A DNA stretch of 49,094 nucleotides from Clostridia bacterium (GCA_017416185.1 JAFQDF010000039.1:1-49094), one strand, 5' to 3'. Positions 31,897-40,579 are shown, numbered from the stretch's first letter. Numbers and translations: made by a program. The notes: generated by a model from the sequence alone, not told the origin.

Positions 31897-34287
31897 TTAC
31901 CACGTAAAGGGCTGCTTTGCGGAATCAAAGCTATCCAGAGGATTGAGAGTACCCTCGGTCCACATTATACGCTTATCAAGAATAAGGTTATATAGGTAGG
32001 TGTTAAGCTCCTCGTATTCGGCACGCTGCTCGTCTGTACCGTTGGTATATCTACTCTCGTAGGTTGCGTTCTGATAGAGGAATATCCAGGATGCCTCTGC
32101 AAGAATAATACGCTCAAGCTGCTCGGGGGTTGCCTTGGACTTGGCGTCCTCCCACAGGCTGTTTATATGGTCTGCCACCTTGGCTATCTCAACAAAATCG
32201 TGAAATCCACCGGGATGGGCGTGGTGTCTGCTGCAGCTTGAATTTGCTATCTCGGTATGGATGTCGAGATATTCACGAAGGCTCTGCCAACCGTCTCCGA
32301 AATATGCCTTAAGTGCGGAATTGAGATAATAGTCAAACTCCTCCTCTGTCATATAAGGATCCATATAGATCTTGGAGAGCATATACGCACGGACAGGTCC
32401 GAAGTCTGCGTGCACCTCCGGACTCTTGCCGTTAGGCAGATCCTCACCGTAGAATACCGAGTTAATAAGTATTCCTCTGGATCCGGTATCAGCAAAGTAT
32501 CTGGTATTTTCGAGAATGGTATCCCAGTCCGGGAAGGGATTTAAGAAGTATATAAATCCGCCGGTATGATCCCAGGAAATAGTTTCCTTGCATATAGCAT
32601 TCCAGCCGTCAACGTCGTCCGAAAAGTTCTTATTGAGCTGACAGGTCTTGTCAAGATAAGAATGACTGTTGCAGTTGTTGATGGTAACTATCTCAACGAT
32701 GATATTATCTCTCATTTCAAGTCCTGTCGGAGGCTTCTGGGAATATTCGTACGCTCCGAGAATAATATCCGCCTCCGGAAAAGGCTCAGCCATAGCATCG
32801 CTTACACGGTTGGCAAGCAGGCTGAGTGTTGCACCGCGGGAACCGTACTGACGGTAAATGGCAGCACAATTATCACATCTGCAGTATCCGTCGCTGTCGT
32901 TTACATAAAGGCTGATACCCGTTTTGTAAGGCTTATCTTCCAGCGCCTCAAGAACATTTTTAATTACGGAATCAATATTGTCCTCATCCGACAGACAGGG
33001 AGTATCCTCGTGACCTACGTCATCCTCGTGCTCCCAGTCGCCTGACACCCAGGTACTCATATTGGTACCGATGCTGTCGTGATACTCGCTTGCGCCGTTG
33101 ACACCGCCCTTCATATAGAAGGTACGGCTTCTGAAGTAAGTCATATCTGTGTAGATATATCCATCCTCGAGGGATATAACGGGATCCGGCTTATATTCGG
33201 TTATTTCACCGAAGCTGCTTGTGGTACAGTATTCCTCTACGCCTAATTCCTTTGTGGCAAAATAGTATACGGCATTTTTAGTACCCTCTACGTTACGGTG
33301 GCTCTTGTCTGTACGTGTATTAAGACCGGTAGAGTCCTCTATGCCTGAGATGATAAGATAGTTTCCGTCTACCTTCCATGAGAACATCTGGTCATCCTCA
33401 AAGTTACGGTCAAAGGATACTATACCCATATCCTCACGGTTGGTCTTGCCTACGAGTATCTCGTACTCAGCTACCTCGGTTTCATCGGTCACAACGGGAA
33501 GCTTGTATCCGAGAGAGCCTTCGATATATGCCGCAAGATCGTATGCCGCTTCCTCAATAGAATCGGCGCAGACAGGAGCATCCTTGTCGTATACGATCGT
33601 ATATAGAGAAAGATCATTTCCGTTTATATCATATACGGGGGCAAGGTAGAGATACTTGGAAAACATGGTAGCACACTCAGCTCTTGTTGCGGGGTTACGG
33701 GGATTGAGGTAAAGCTTATCGCCCGACTTTGAGCCGTTAACTATTCCGTTACCGTAAGCCCACTTAAGGTTCTCTACCGCATAGGCAGAAACCTTATCTG
33801 AGTCCGGAAAGGACGATATATCCACCTTGTTCTCTATCGTCATACCCTTGTATTCTGCGTATCTGCAGAGCATTGCGGCAAGCTGTTCACGGGTGATGTT
33901 TTCATTAGGGGCAAAGGTAGTGTCGGTCTTACCCGAGGTTACTTTTGTCTCATACGCCCACTCTACGGCAGATGCAAACCAATGATTAGACTTGACATCT
34001 GTAAAGGGTGTCGTTCCCTTGTACGCTTCGGTATAACCGTCCATATTGGCAAGTGCTTTTACGAGCATTGCTCTGGTCATCTTAACGGAGGGTGAATATG
34101 TATCCTCCGCTGTACCTGCAAAAATGTCGTTTTCATTACAGATACGTACTGCGTCATAGTACCAATGGGAGGATTTTACATCTGTAAAAGGATTATCGTC
34201 CCACCATTTTGCATTTGAAGTTATAGCGATAGCACAAATTATTGTAACTACGCATACAAATAAGGCGAGTGTCTTTGTTTTTTTCAT
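31897..34287 (-). CDS. SLH-DUF4838 surface protein (copy 1)
   Basis: A 796-aa protein with the same plan as its neighbour: signal peptide (1-26), three SLH motifs (about 30-215), a linking domain with EILVGKTNRED and a DUF4838 region with NDSDGYCRCDNCAAIY. Both copies share the C-terminal helical part (LNTYLYN, MWTEGTLNPLD). The Cys cluster CRCDNC may bind metal or form disulfides. The gene starts 9 nt after the fucosidase stop, so the operon order is GH29, DUF4838, DUF4838. Likely it holds a glycan-active or glycan-binding domain on the wall next to the cytoplasmic fucosidase. Sequence divergence in the second half suggests different targets. Confidence 0.88.
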   Translation of the reverse strand: MKKTKTLALFVCVVTIICAIAITSNAKWWDDNPFTDVKSSHWYYDAVRICNENDIFAGTAEDTYSPSVKMTRAMLVKALANMDGYTEAYKGTTPFTDVKSNHWFASAVEWAYETKVTSGKTDTTFAPNENITREQLAAMLCRYAEYKGMTIENKVDISSFPDSDKVSAYAVENLKWAYGNGIVNGSKSGDKLYLNPRNPATRAECATMFSKYLYLAPVYDINGNDLSLYTIVYDKDAPVCADSIEEAAYDLAAYIEGSLGYKLPVVTDETEVAEYEILVGKTNREDMGIVSFDRNFEDDQMFSWKVDGNYLIISGIEDSTGLNTRTDKSHRNVEGTKNAVYYFATKELGVEEYCTTSSFGEITEYKPDPVISLEDGYIYTDMTYFRSRTFYMKGGVNGASEYHDSIGTNMSTWVSGDWEHEDDVGHEDTPCLSDEDNIDSVIKNVLEALEDKPYKTGISLYVNDSDGYCRCDNCAAIYRQYGSRGATLSLLANRVSDAMAEPFPEADIILGAYEYSQKPPTGLEMRDNIIVEIVTINNCNSHSYLDKTCQLNKNFSDDVDGWNAICKETISWDHTGGFIYFLNPFPDWDTILENTRYFADTGSRGILINSVFYGEDLPNGKSPEVHADFGPVRAYMLSKIYMDPYMTEEEFDYYLNSALKAYFGDGWQSLREYLDIHTEIANSSCSRHHAHPGGFHDFVEIAKVADHINSLWEDAKSKATPEQLERIILAEASWIFLYQNATYESRYTNGTDEQRAEYEELNTYLYNLILDKRIMWTEGTLNPLDSFDSAKQPFTW

Positions 34288-34296
34288 AATCTCACC

Positions 34297-35571
34297 TTAT
34301 TTCAAGATTGCCTTCGCCACTCTTACGCACATATCGGTTCCGTAGGGCTGGCCTGTGAAGTCGATCATAAGTGTGTTATCACCGGGCTGATAGAACTTAA
34401 GTTCCTCGCCGGAATCCATCCATTCGATCTTTTCTATATCAAACTGAACGTTCGAGAATCCTACAACGCCGGAATACAGACCGCCAACGGTTACGTTAGA
34501 GTCGCCTATCTTGTTGTTGTCAAACATAATGAAATAGATAGACTTGCCGTCACGGTTAATAACCACGCTGCAGTTAGCGCAGGTCTTGGGGTTACGGGGA
34601 TAATAGAGCGGCTCACAGTCATATACGATCTCGCTGTGGATGTCTATCCAGTCCTTAACTACACCGAGGGTAGCAAGTTGGAACTCGGGGAGCGCACCGT
34701 CTGCGGTGGGTGAGAGGTTAAGCAGATAGTTTACACCTGCAGCACGACAGCCTGCAAGGGTACGGATAACGTCTGCAGGAGACTTGTAGTTAAAGTCCTT
34801 ATGTGCGATACCCCAATGTGTGTTGAGGGTCATACAGGTCTCACCTGCAAAGTAGAAGGGTCTGCCGTCACGGTCGATAGGCTCGCGAACACCGTTCTGC
34901 TCAAAGGTTACCGCATCTATCTCGGGATGTATAGCCCTGCCCAGATTGTTAAGACCTGTGTTGTTGATGATGATGGCATCGGGCTGATATTTACGGATAG
35001 TACCGTACAGCTCGTCCAGCTTCCAGTCCTTCTTGGGATGCCACCAGTTACCGTCAAAGAAGAAACCGCCGATCTTGCCGTAGTTGGTGCAGAGTATCTC
35101 TACACTCTTACGCAGATACTCAAGGTATTCGTTATCAAAGTCATCGTAGAAGCTCTTTTCGTGCCAGTCGATGGTGGTATGGTAGAGGAAAGGCACTACA
35201 TCGTGCTTGTGGCAGGCATCAACAAATTCCTTCACAAGATCACGACCGCACTTGGGTGCGTGGAGCGAATCAAAGGTAGACATACCCTTGGTATCATAGA
35301 GTGCAAAGCCGTCGTGGTGACGGGTGGTCAGGTTGACGTACTTACAGCCCACCGACTTTGCCGCAAGAACGATCTTCTCTGCATCAAAGTCCTTGGCGGT
35401 GAAGTTTTCGGCTAACTTTTCGTATTCCTTCATATCCTGCTTTTCCATATGGTAGACCCACTCGCCTCTTCCAAGCTCGGAATAGAGGCCGTAATGAAGG
35501 AACATACCGTAGCCTAATTTTTCGTATTCAACGACTCTCTGTGTAGGAGTCGGAAAGTTCGGAATATACAT
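34297..35571 (-). CDS. Alpha-L-fucosidase (GH29)
   Basis: A 424-aa GH29 enzyme. YGMFLHYGLYS opens the barrel, VNLTTRHHDGFALYD (80-94) is the family's substrate-binding segment and GGFFFDGNWW (168-177) places the probable nucleophile at Asp173. A C-terminal beta domain begins near 330. There is no signal peptide, so fucosylated oligosaccharides must be imported first, although no transporter is present in the window. It leads the operon with two SLH-DUF4838 genes and diverges from an araC-type gene. An AAGGAGAACC site precedes the ATG. Confidence 0.93.
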   Translation of the reverse strand: MYIPNFPTPTQRVVEYEKLGYGMFLHYGLYSELGRGEWVYHMEKQDMKEYEKLAENFTAKDFDAEKIVLAAKSVGCKYVNLTTRHHDGFALYDTKGMSTFDSLHAPKCGRDLVKEFVDACHKHDVVPFLYHTTIDWHEKSFYDDFDNEYLEYLRKSVEILCTNYGKIGGFFFDGNWWHPKKDWKLDELYGTIRKYQPDAIIINNTGLNNLGRAIHPEIDAVTFEQNGVREPIDRDGRPFYFAGETCMTLNTHWGIAHKDFNYKSPADVIRTLAGCRAAGVNYLLNLSPTADGALPEFQLATLGVVKDWIDIHSEIVYDCEPLYYPRNPKTCANCSVVINRDGKSIYFIMFDNNKIGDSNVTVGGLYSGVVGFSNVQFDIEKIEWMDSGEELKFYQPGDNTLMIDFTGQPYGTDMCVRVAKAILK

Positions 35572-35588
35572 ATTGGTTCTCCTTGTAC

Positions 35589-35617
35589 TTGACTTTGTTT
35601 TAATTATACATTATAAT
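35589..35617 (+). promoter_or_regulatory. Promoter of the AraC-type gene
   Basis: TTGACT (35589-35594) and TATAAT (35612-35617) are 17 bp apart. The TATAAT is part of a palindrome (ATTATAAT) that could also serve the divergent fucosidase gene. Confidence 0.8.
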
Positions 35618-35629
35618 GCAGATATATAC

Positions 35630-35661
35630 TATGGAGATTTCGCGAAAAAGTATGGAGATTT
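35630..35661. promoter_or_regulatory. Direct-repeat operator for the AraC-type regulator
   Basis: TATGGAGATTT occurs at 35630-35640 and again at 35651-35661. The repeats are 21 bp apart from start to start, two DNA turns, as expected for the two half-sites of an AraC dimer. They lie upstream of the fucosidase promoter and downstream of the regulator's own start site, so activation of the operon and autorepression are both possible. The second repeat also supplies the GGAG of the araC-type gene. Confidence 0.6.
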
Positions 35662-35664
35662 TGT

Positions 35665-36471
35665 ATGATCAAAAGTAATCCGCCTATATTCAATAATGAA
35701 ATCGACCGCTTGCACCTGGATATATCAGAGCTATGCTACGCAGAGCTTGACAAGGGAGATCACTACACCGATCTGCGTCCGTTGTTTACAAGAGTATACT
35801 GTATCACAAAGGGCGAGGGTAAGATCATATACCGAGGCGGCGAAATGGCTATGACCGAGGGAAATATCTATATACTGCCCACCGGGATAAGAATGAAGTA
35901 CGTATGTAATACCCCATTGGAAAAGCTGTATTTTCATATCAACCTGCTTCAAAGTAATAATAAGGATATGTTTACCTCAATGAGCTCTCCCGTTTGTATA
36001 CCAAATCGCAGTGAGGATATAGAGCAGGCTCTTTATCTCTTCAACAACAACGATATGTATGCTGTAATGCGCCTGAAGGCCTGGCTGTGGAATATAATAT
36101 CCATCGGTATGGAGATAGGCGGAACCGAGTTCAATCCCGTTCCGAAATACTCGCCCTTAGTTGAGCAGACTATCGCCTACATTGACAAAAACTTAAGATC
36201 CGCTCTTTCCGTATCAAAGATAGCCGCCGACCTATACATTTCTCCAAGCCTTTTGCAAAAGGAATTCAGAAAAGAAATGAATCAGCCCTTGGGTAAATAC
36301 ATTTCCGACAGGCTTTATTTTACCGCAGAGCAGCAGCTTCGCACCACCGACCGCTCTATAAAGGATATCGCAACGGAGTTAGGCTACTGCGACCCCTTTT
36401 ATTTTACAAGGTGCTTTACTCAAAAATATGGAGTATCTCCGAGCGAGTATAGGAAAAGAATTAAAAATTAA
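35665..36471 (+). CDS. AraC-family transcriptional regulator
   Basis: A 268-aa regulator with an N-terminal cupin-type sensor (about 30-110, YCITKGEGKIIYRGGEMAM and GNIYILPTG) and a C-terminal double helix-turn-helix (about 172-268: LSVSKIAADLYISPSLLQKEF, then SIKDIATELGYCDPFYFTRCF). The cupin presumably binds a sugar, perhaps fucose or a fucosylated compound, given the divergent GH29 operon. The start has GGAGATTTTGT upstream. Confidence 0.93.
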   Translation: MIKSNPPIFNNEIDRLHLDISELCYAELDKGDHYTDLRPLFTRVYCITKGEGKIIYRGGEMAMTEGNIYILPTGIRMKYVCNTPLEKLYFHINLLQSNNKDMFTSMSSPVCIPNRSEDIEQALYLFNNNDMYAVMRLKAWLWNIISIGMEIGGTEFNPVPKYSPLVEQTIAYIDKNLRSALSVSKIAADLYISPSLLQKEFRKEMNQPLGKYISDRLYFTAEQQLRTTDRSIKDIATELGYCDPFYFTRCFTQKYGVSPSEYRKRIKN

Positions 36472-36476
36472 ATGGA

Positions 36477-36503
36477 GAAAAGGGTGTCACCGACACCCTT
36501 TTC
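36477..36503 (+). terminator. Terminator after the AraC-type gene
   Basis: GAAAAGGGTGTC and GACACCCTTTTC pair as 12 bp around ACC. Confidence 0.88.
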
Positions 36504-36508
36504 CTCAT

Positions 36509-36544
36509 TAATTCTGCATTCTGCATTCTTAATTCTGCATTCTG
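36509..36544. repeat. TTCTGCAT iterated tract
   Basis: ATTCTGCATTCTGCATTCTT and a further unit lie directly next to the stop codon of the minus-strand gene at 36545, as at 14535 and 37364. Confidence 0.7.
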
Positions 36545-37270
36545 TTAAAGTACTCCGTACACCACGTACTTATAAAGCTTGACGTAGCCTGTACGATACT
36601 CCACTGCTATGGTATAATACTCGTAGTTCTCGGTGAATTTGAGAGTATAGCTCTCTGATTCAATGATTCTGCCTGTGTAGTTTACAATAGTTCCCGATGA
36701 CTTCATTGATGCAACGCTGTCGTGCACGCCCTTGGCTATACGAATAACCTTGGCACCGTCTATATTACTTATAGTCAGTTTTCCGTTACCGGGAGTAAAG
36801 GTAGGCTCGGTGACGTGTATATTGATATTGTAGCGCATATCGGCTCTGCCGTCATTAAATCTTATATATACGGTATGTATACCTGCTGTACGAAAGGTAT
36901 ATGAGTAGGTCGTACCGCCCCCGAGCTTTACCGAAGTGAGGCTGTAAATAAGGTTATTCTTTACCTCTCGATATGTACCGCACTCACCTTTTGCAAAGAA
37001 GATATCCTTTATTTCATAGAGATTGTTGAGAGTAAGGGTGCTGTAGTAAACGCTATACTCTACGTTTGGGAACTTGAGCACAGGAATTGCCATAACCTCC
37101 TCATATCCGCAGAGCGCACAAATCCCGATCTGTTCACCCGCCTCGGTATAGGTAGGCTCTTTTGTAACGGTATATTTCATAAAATGATTGTCACCGCAGA
37201 CGTTAGCCGACACGGGTATTGCTGTTATTAGAATCATCAATGATATGACAACAACGAGTGTTTTTTTCAT
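36545..37270 (-). CDS. Exported protein with the shared C-terminal beta repeat
   Basis: A 241-aa protein. After a signal peptide (1-22) comes one short Cys module (about 40-65, PTYTEAGEQIGICALCGYEE), the same type as in the two giant proteins at 40735 and 45540. Residues about 75-241 hold two beta repeats marked by GTYREVKNNLIYSLTSVKLGG and TFTPGNGKLTISNIDGAKVI, again the same family as the C-terminal repeats of those proteins. No enzyme domain is present. It may be a small stand-alone version of a surface-attachment module. The ATG at 37270 follows CGGAGGTG. Confidence 0.8.
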   Translation of the reverse strand: MKKTLVVVISLMILITAIPVSANVCGDNHFMKYTVTKEPTYTEAGEQIGICALCGYEEVMAIPVLKFPNVEYSVYYSTLTLNNLYEIKDIFFAKGECGTYREVKNNLIYSLTSVKLGGGTTYSYTFRTAGIHTVYIRFNDGRADMRYNINIHVTEPTFTPGNGKLTISNIDGAKVIRIAKGVHDSVASMKSSGTIVNYTGRIIESESYTLKFTENYEYYTIAVEYRTGYVKLYKYVVYGVL

Positions 37271-37329
37271 AATAACACCTCCGTGACAGTATAATAACAT
37301 AAATTTCAAGATAAATCAATAACAAAGAA

Positions 37330-37358
37330 GATTTCCGTATCTTACAGGTACGGAAATC
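37330..37358 (-). terminator. Terminator after the small protein gene
   Basis: GATTTCCGTA and TACGGAAATC pair as 10 bp around a 9-nt loop; the minus strand continues TTCTTTG. Confidence 0.7.
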
Positions 37359-37363
37359 CTCTA

Positions 37364-37376
37364 TAATTCTGCATTC
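37364..37376. repeat. TTCTGCAT unit at a gene end
   Basis: A single short copy (ATAATTCTGCATTCTA) that reaches the stop codon of the small protein gene. Confidence 0.5.
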
Positions 37377-37558
37377 TATCTTATCTCCGCGTCCTCCGTT
37401 TTTACCGTTGCATCCATAAGGTCTGCAAGGCTTTGTGCCTCCTCCGCGTCAATATGCGCTCGCTGGCTGTAGCCCGTGCGGTCGTTGGGGGACGCTGCGG
37501 GATTATCAAGAAACGCGTCCTTTGAATACTCTGTGGCATCCTGTTTTTTGTTGTCCAT
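37376..37558 (-). CDS. Small acidic protein of unknown function
   Basis: A possible 60-aa hydrophilic protein (DNKKQDATEYSKDAFLDN ... NDRTGYSQRAHIDAEEAQ). I have a vague memory of similar short proteins in Oscillospiraceae but cannot name a family. The chosen ATG lies just after the T-run of the kinase terminator; an upstream ATG lies in the hairpin itself. GGGAG lies 11 nt before the chosen ATG, rather far. Codon use looks normal and a terminator follows, so I consider it real but not certain. Confidence 0.55.
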   Translation of the reverse strand: MDNKKQDATEYSKDAFLDNPAASPNDRTGYSQRAHIDAEEAQSLADLMDATVKTEDAEIR

Positions 37559-37561
37559 AGT

Positions 37562-37592
37562 AAAAAATACTCCCATATAAATATGAGAGTAT
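37562..37592 (-). terminator. Terminator after the FGGY kinase gene
   Basis: ATACTCCCATAT and ATATGAGAGTAT form a 12-bp stem (one G-U pair) with a 2-nt spacer, and on the minus strand a run of six T follows. Confidence 0.85.
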
Positions 37593-37601
37593 TATATCCT
37601 T

Positions 37602-38933
37602 TTATTTATATTCTATACAAGCCTTTGCGTCACTTAACGTTTCGGAGTTGGGATCAAGACAGTAAAAGGCGTACATCGCCGCACCCATTGCTGCCTCCTC
37701 TGCTTTTGCGGGAAGCTTGAGGGTCATGCCGAACAGATTTTCAAGATATCTTTGCAAAACCTTGTTTTTCTGCACTCCGTTGCCCGAGGCTACAAGAGTA
37801 GTCTTTTCCCCTGCTCCGCAGAATCGGTACATATCGTAAAGCTCCTTTGCCATACCGTGGTTGAAACCTAATATAAGCTGCTCGGGGGTAAAGTTGTCTG
37901 TGCCTATATTCATAACAGAGCCGCGAAGATCAGAGTCTGCCCTTGTTCCCTTAAAGAGTGTGGATACTGTCAAAGGTTCTTTGCCCTCATTATATGCCTT
38001 CTCTGCAAGCTCATCCATAATTTTATACTGATTGTCCTCTATACCGAGAGCCTTGGCATAAGCGGAAAAGAAATTTTCAAGTAACTGATAGGAATATCCG
38101 CCGCAAAGACCGCAGCCGCATACAATGTTTCTTCCGCCGATATAGGGACGTACCTCAAGGGGAGAGTCTGCCGTGTTCATATCCGTTATCACAGAGATCT
38201 GACTGCCTGTACCGTAGTTTACAAGCACGGAATTTTCTTCATCCTTAACAGAGCCGAAAACACTTGCCTGATTGTCACCTATAGCAGGTGTAAGCTGTGT
38301 TTTGCCGTATTTCCCTATCACAACATCTCCTACGATCTCGGGAAGTGCTATGTCTATACCTAACTTTGAAAGAGCAACGTCATCAAAAGCCTTTGCCTTT
38401 ATGTCAAAAAGACCGAAGCTTGCAGCAATGCTTGGATGTATCATTGGCTTTTTGATTTCTGCAAGCTGCATTACAAGATAATCCATAATACTGCAGAAGG
38501 TGTAGGCGTTCTCGGGAACAAGTCCCTTTTTCATATTGTAATAATGAGTAACCAAACCGTAGCCTGCGGCTAAAGGATAGCCTGTTGCCGTCTTCATTTC
38601 ATAGAGGTATTCCCCGCCCCTCTGATCCTGCCAGGTATATAGAGGAGATACCGCCCGACCCTCTTTATCCACATAGAGTATGCCGTGCATCTGTCCGGTA
38701 AAGCCGAGGGAAATAACACGGGGATATTTGTCGTATATCTTTTTTACAAGAGTTCTTGCAAGCTGTAATATCTTTTTAGGGTCCTGTGTACGCTCCCCCA
38801 CGTTTTTCGGCTCTATATCCGAGCTGTTTTCAATATTGAAGCTATCAAGCTGTTTTTCGTTCAGGATATCAAGCACCACAGCCGAAAGAGTGGTAGTGCC
38901 TATATCTATAGATGCGCAAATAAAGTTTTCCAT
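37602..38933 (-). CDS. FGGY-family carbohydrate kinase (sedoheptulokinase-like)
   Basis: A 443-aa sugar kinase of the FGGY type. The phosphate-1 loop DIGTTTLSAVVLD starts at residue 10, GFTGQMHGILYVD and SPLYTWQDQRGG match sedoheptulokinase-like members, NYGTGSQIS is the phosphate-2 motif and ASGNGVQKNKVLQ with AAMGAAMYAFYC completes the ATP site. It phosphorylates a sugar with ATP; sedoheptulose is my best guess. It lies 8 nt after mntP with GGAGATAAT, so the two form an operon, with no clear functional link. Confidence 0.88.
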   Translation of the reverse strand: MENFICASIDIGTTTLSAVVLDILNEKQLDSFNIENSSDIEPKNVGERTQDPKKILQLARTLVKKIYDKYPRVISLGFTGQMHGILYVDKEGRAVSPLYTWQDQRGGEYLYEMKTATGYPLAAGYGLVTHYYNMKKGLVPENAYTFCSIMDYLVMQLAEIKKPMIHPSIAASFGLFDIKAKAFDDVALSKLGIDIALPEIVGDVVIGKYGKTQLTPAIGDNQASVFGSVKDEENSVLVNYGTGSQISVITDMNTADSPLEVRPYIGGRNIVCGCGLCGGYSYQLLENFFSAYAKALGIEDNQYKIMDELAEKAYNEGKEPLTVSTLFKGTRADSDLRGSVMNIGTDNFTPEQLILGFNHGMAKELYDMYRFCGAGEKTTLVASGNGVQKNKVLQRYLENLFGMTLKLPAKAEEAAMGAAMYAFYCLDPNSETLSDAKACIEYK

Positions 38934-38941
38934 ATTATCTC

Positions 38942-39526
38942 CTAAAAGAAGCTTTTAACTAATATCTCAATTCCGATAAAAATAAGTATCACACCGCCTA
39001 ATATCCCCGCCTTGCCGGAGAGCTTGCTGCCTGCGGTTCTGCCGATAACAAGACCTGCCATACAGATAACGAAGGTTACTGCGGCTATAATGAGAGAAGC
39101 AAGCAGAGCCTCGGTAAAGTTGTATTCGGATATGGTAAGTCCTACCGAGAGAGCGTCAATGGATGTGGCAATTCCCTGCACCACCAGAGCGAAAAAGCCA
39201 ACTCCCGGCTTATCCCCGCATTCACCCTTATCGGTGATACCCTCGTAAAGCATCTTACCTCCGATAAAGCCTAAAAGGGCTAAAGCCGTCCACGGGATAA
39301 AGGGCTCGACGGCGTGAAAATACATAACCAAATTATGTACCAAAAACCATCCAAGCATAGGCATAAGTGCCTGAAAAAATCCGAACATACCTGCGATCCC
39401 GCACATCTTGCGGTGCTTCATACAAGGCTCGTTCAAGCCGTTTGCCATAGATACCGAAAAGGCATCCATAGCAAGACCGATGCCTAACAATATACTGTTA
39501 AAAAAGAAGGTAAAAGTTAAATTCAT
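38942..39526 (-). CDS. mntP: Manganese efflux pump MntP
   Basis: A 194-aa six-helix membrane protein of the MntP (DUF204) family. Each half carries a conserved Asp-containing motif: GLAMDAFSVSMANG (17-30) and ATSIDALSVGLT (about 113-124). It exports Mn2+ to avoid toxicity. The yybP-ykoY manganese riboswitch, common before mntP, is absent in the short upstream gap, so regulation must be different. GAGGTTACT precedes the ATG. Confidence 0.95.
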   Translation of the reverse strand: MNLTFTFFFNSILLGIGLAMDAFSVSMANGLNEPCMKHRKMCGIAGMFGFFQALMPMLGWFLVHNLVMYFHAVEPFIPWTALALLGFIGGKMLYEGITDKGECGDKPGVGFFALVVQGIATSIDALSVGLTISEYNFTEALLASLIIAAVTFVICMAGLVIGRTAGSKLSGKAGILGGVILIFIGIEILVKSFF

Positions 39527-39540
39527 AGTAACCTCATAAT

Positions 39541-39568
39541 AATAGAGTACGGATATCCGTACTCTATT
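39541..39568 (-). terminator. Terminator after the pseudouridine synthase gene
   Basis: AATAGAGTACGGAT and ATCCGTACTCTATT are a perfect 28-bp palindrome followed by T on the plus strand and preceded by ATT on the minus; it separates the rluA-type gene from mntP. Confidence 0.75.
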
Positions 39569-39588
39569 TTATGTTAAATATTATATCA

Positions 39589-40194
39589 CTATATGCCATG
39601 TTTGTCAATGTTATACCAATCCGGATAGGCTTCAAAGCCGGTCTCTTCTCCCTTATAGGGGAAGGTAAGCTTACAGGAATATAGCATAGGGGATTCGCAC
39701 TTGTCTCTTGCACCGTACTTGTGATCTCCTACAAGGGGAAATTTGCGGCTGGCAAACTGTACCCTTATCTGATGGCTTCTGCCCGTATGCAGACGTATAC
39801 GCACAAGGGAGGTCTTGCCCTTTGTAAGCCTCTTATACTCAAGTCTTGCCCGCTTGACACCTCGGCGCATACGGTCTACCGTAAAAACCTTATTTTTTCG
39901 GGGATCCTTGTATAAAAGATCCTCCCAATCACCCTCTTCAGGTGGTGTACCGTGTACCACCGCCATATATTCCTTTATCATTTCGCCGTTCTGTATGCAG
40001 GCTGACAATTCAGCCGCCGTCTGCTTGTTTCTTGCATAAACCATAACGCCGCCTACGTTAAGATCGAGTCGGTGAAGGGTGTATATCTCACAGCCCTGCT
40101 CTTCCCTTAAAAGATCGGGTACACCGTGCTCGGAGTCAAGCCCCACAGGCTTAACACATACTATTATATTGTCATCCGAATAAAGAATTTCCAT
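39589..40194 (-). CDS. RluA-family pseudouridine synthase
   Basis: A 201-aa RluA-type enzyme that isomerises uridine in rRNA or tRNA. The catalytic Asp is in YTLHRLDLNVGGVMVYAR (family norm HRLDxxTSG, so the TSG is changed to VGG), RIRLHTGRSHQIRVQFA is the second signature and PLVGDHKYGA the third. The S4 domain of larger members is absent. The target site cannot be deduced. It starts 1 nt after the MmcQ/YjbR gene stop. Confidence 0.92.
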   Translation of the reverse strand: MEILYSDDNIIVCVKPVGLDSEHGVPDLLREEQGCEIYTLHRLDLNVGGVMVYARNKQTAAELSACIQNGEMIKEYMAVVHGTPPEEGDWEDLLYKDPRKNKVFTVDRMRRGVKRARLEYKRLTKGKTSLVRIRLHTGRSHQIRVQFASRKFPLVGDHKYGARDKCESPMLYSCKLTFPYKGEETGFEAYPDWYNIDKHGI

Positions 40195-40195
40195 A

Positions 40196-40558
40196 TTATT
40201 TTTTCCTTTTATCAGTCAGCTTGTAGCTTATATCAAGAAGCCATTTTACAGTATTGCCATCCCTCGAGCCGTCAAGGGGGACACTTATCCAATGCGTCTT
40301 ATTCATATGGTAAGCGGGATATACAAATCCCTCTGCTATAAGGTCAGGGATTATCGTCGGGTCGCATTTCAAATTGACCACGTCCGTATGCTCTTCTCCG
40401 CCTATACCAAGATATCTTTTGGGAATATACATAACGATGGCAAACCATTTACGGTTGGAAGGGTGACGGTATACTGCAGTATCTGTTCCTCCAAAGGTAT
40501 ATTCTCTGTCTATACCGTAGCTTTCCCGTATATATCTGTCAAATTCTTTCCTGTTCAT
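40196..40558 (-). CDS. MmcQ/YjbR family protein
   Basis: A 120-aa YjbR/CyaY-like fold protein. Family landmarks are the N-terminal helix, WFAIVMYIPKRYLG, VVNLKCDP and a late HWISVPLDGSRDG. Members are said to be DNA-binding but their role is unknown. It has a consensus promoter and AAGGTGGT before the ATG, and is co-transcribed with the pseudouridine synthase. Confidence 0.92.
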   Translation of the reverse strand: MNRKEFDRYIRESYGIDREYTFGGTDTAVYRHPSNRKWFAIVMYIPKRYLGIGGEEHTDVVNLKCDPTIIPDLIAEGFVYPAYHMNKTHWISVPLDGSRDGNTVKWLLDISYKLTDKRKK

Positions 40559-40579
40559 ATTAAACCACCTTACCGTAGA

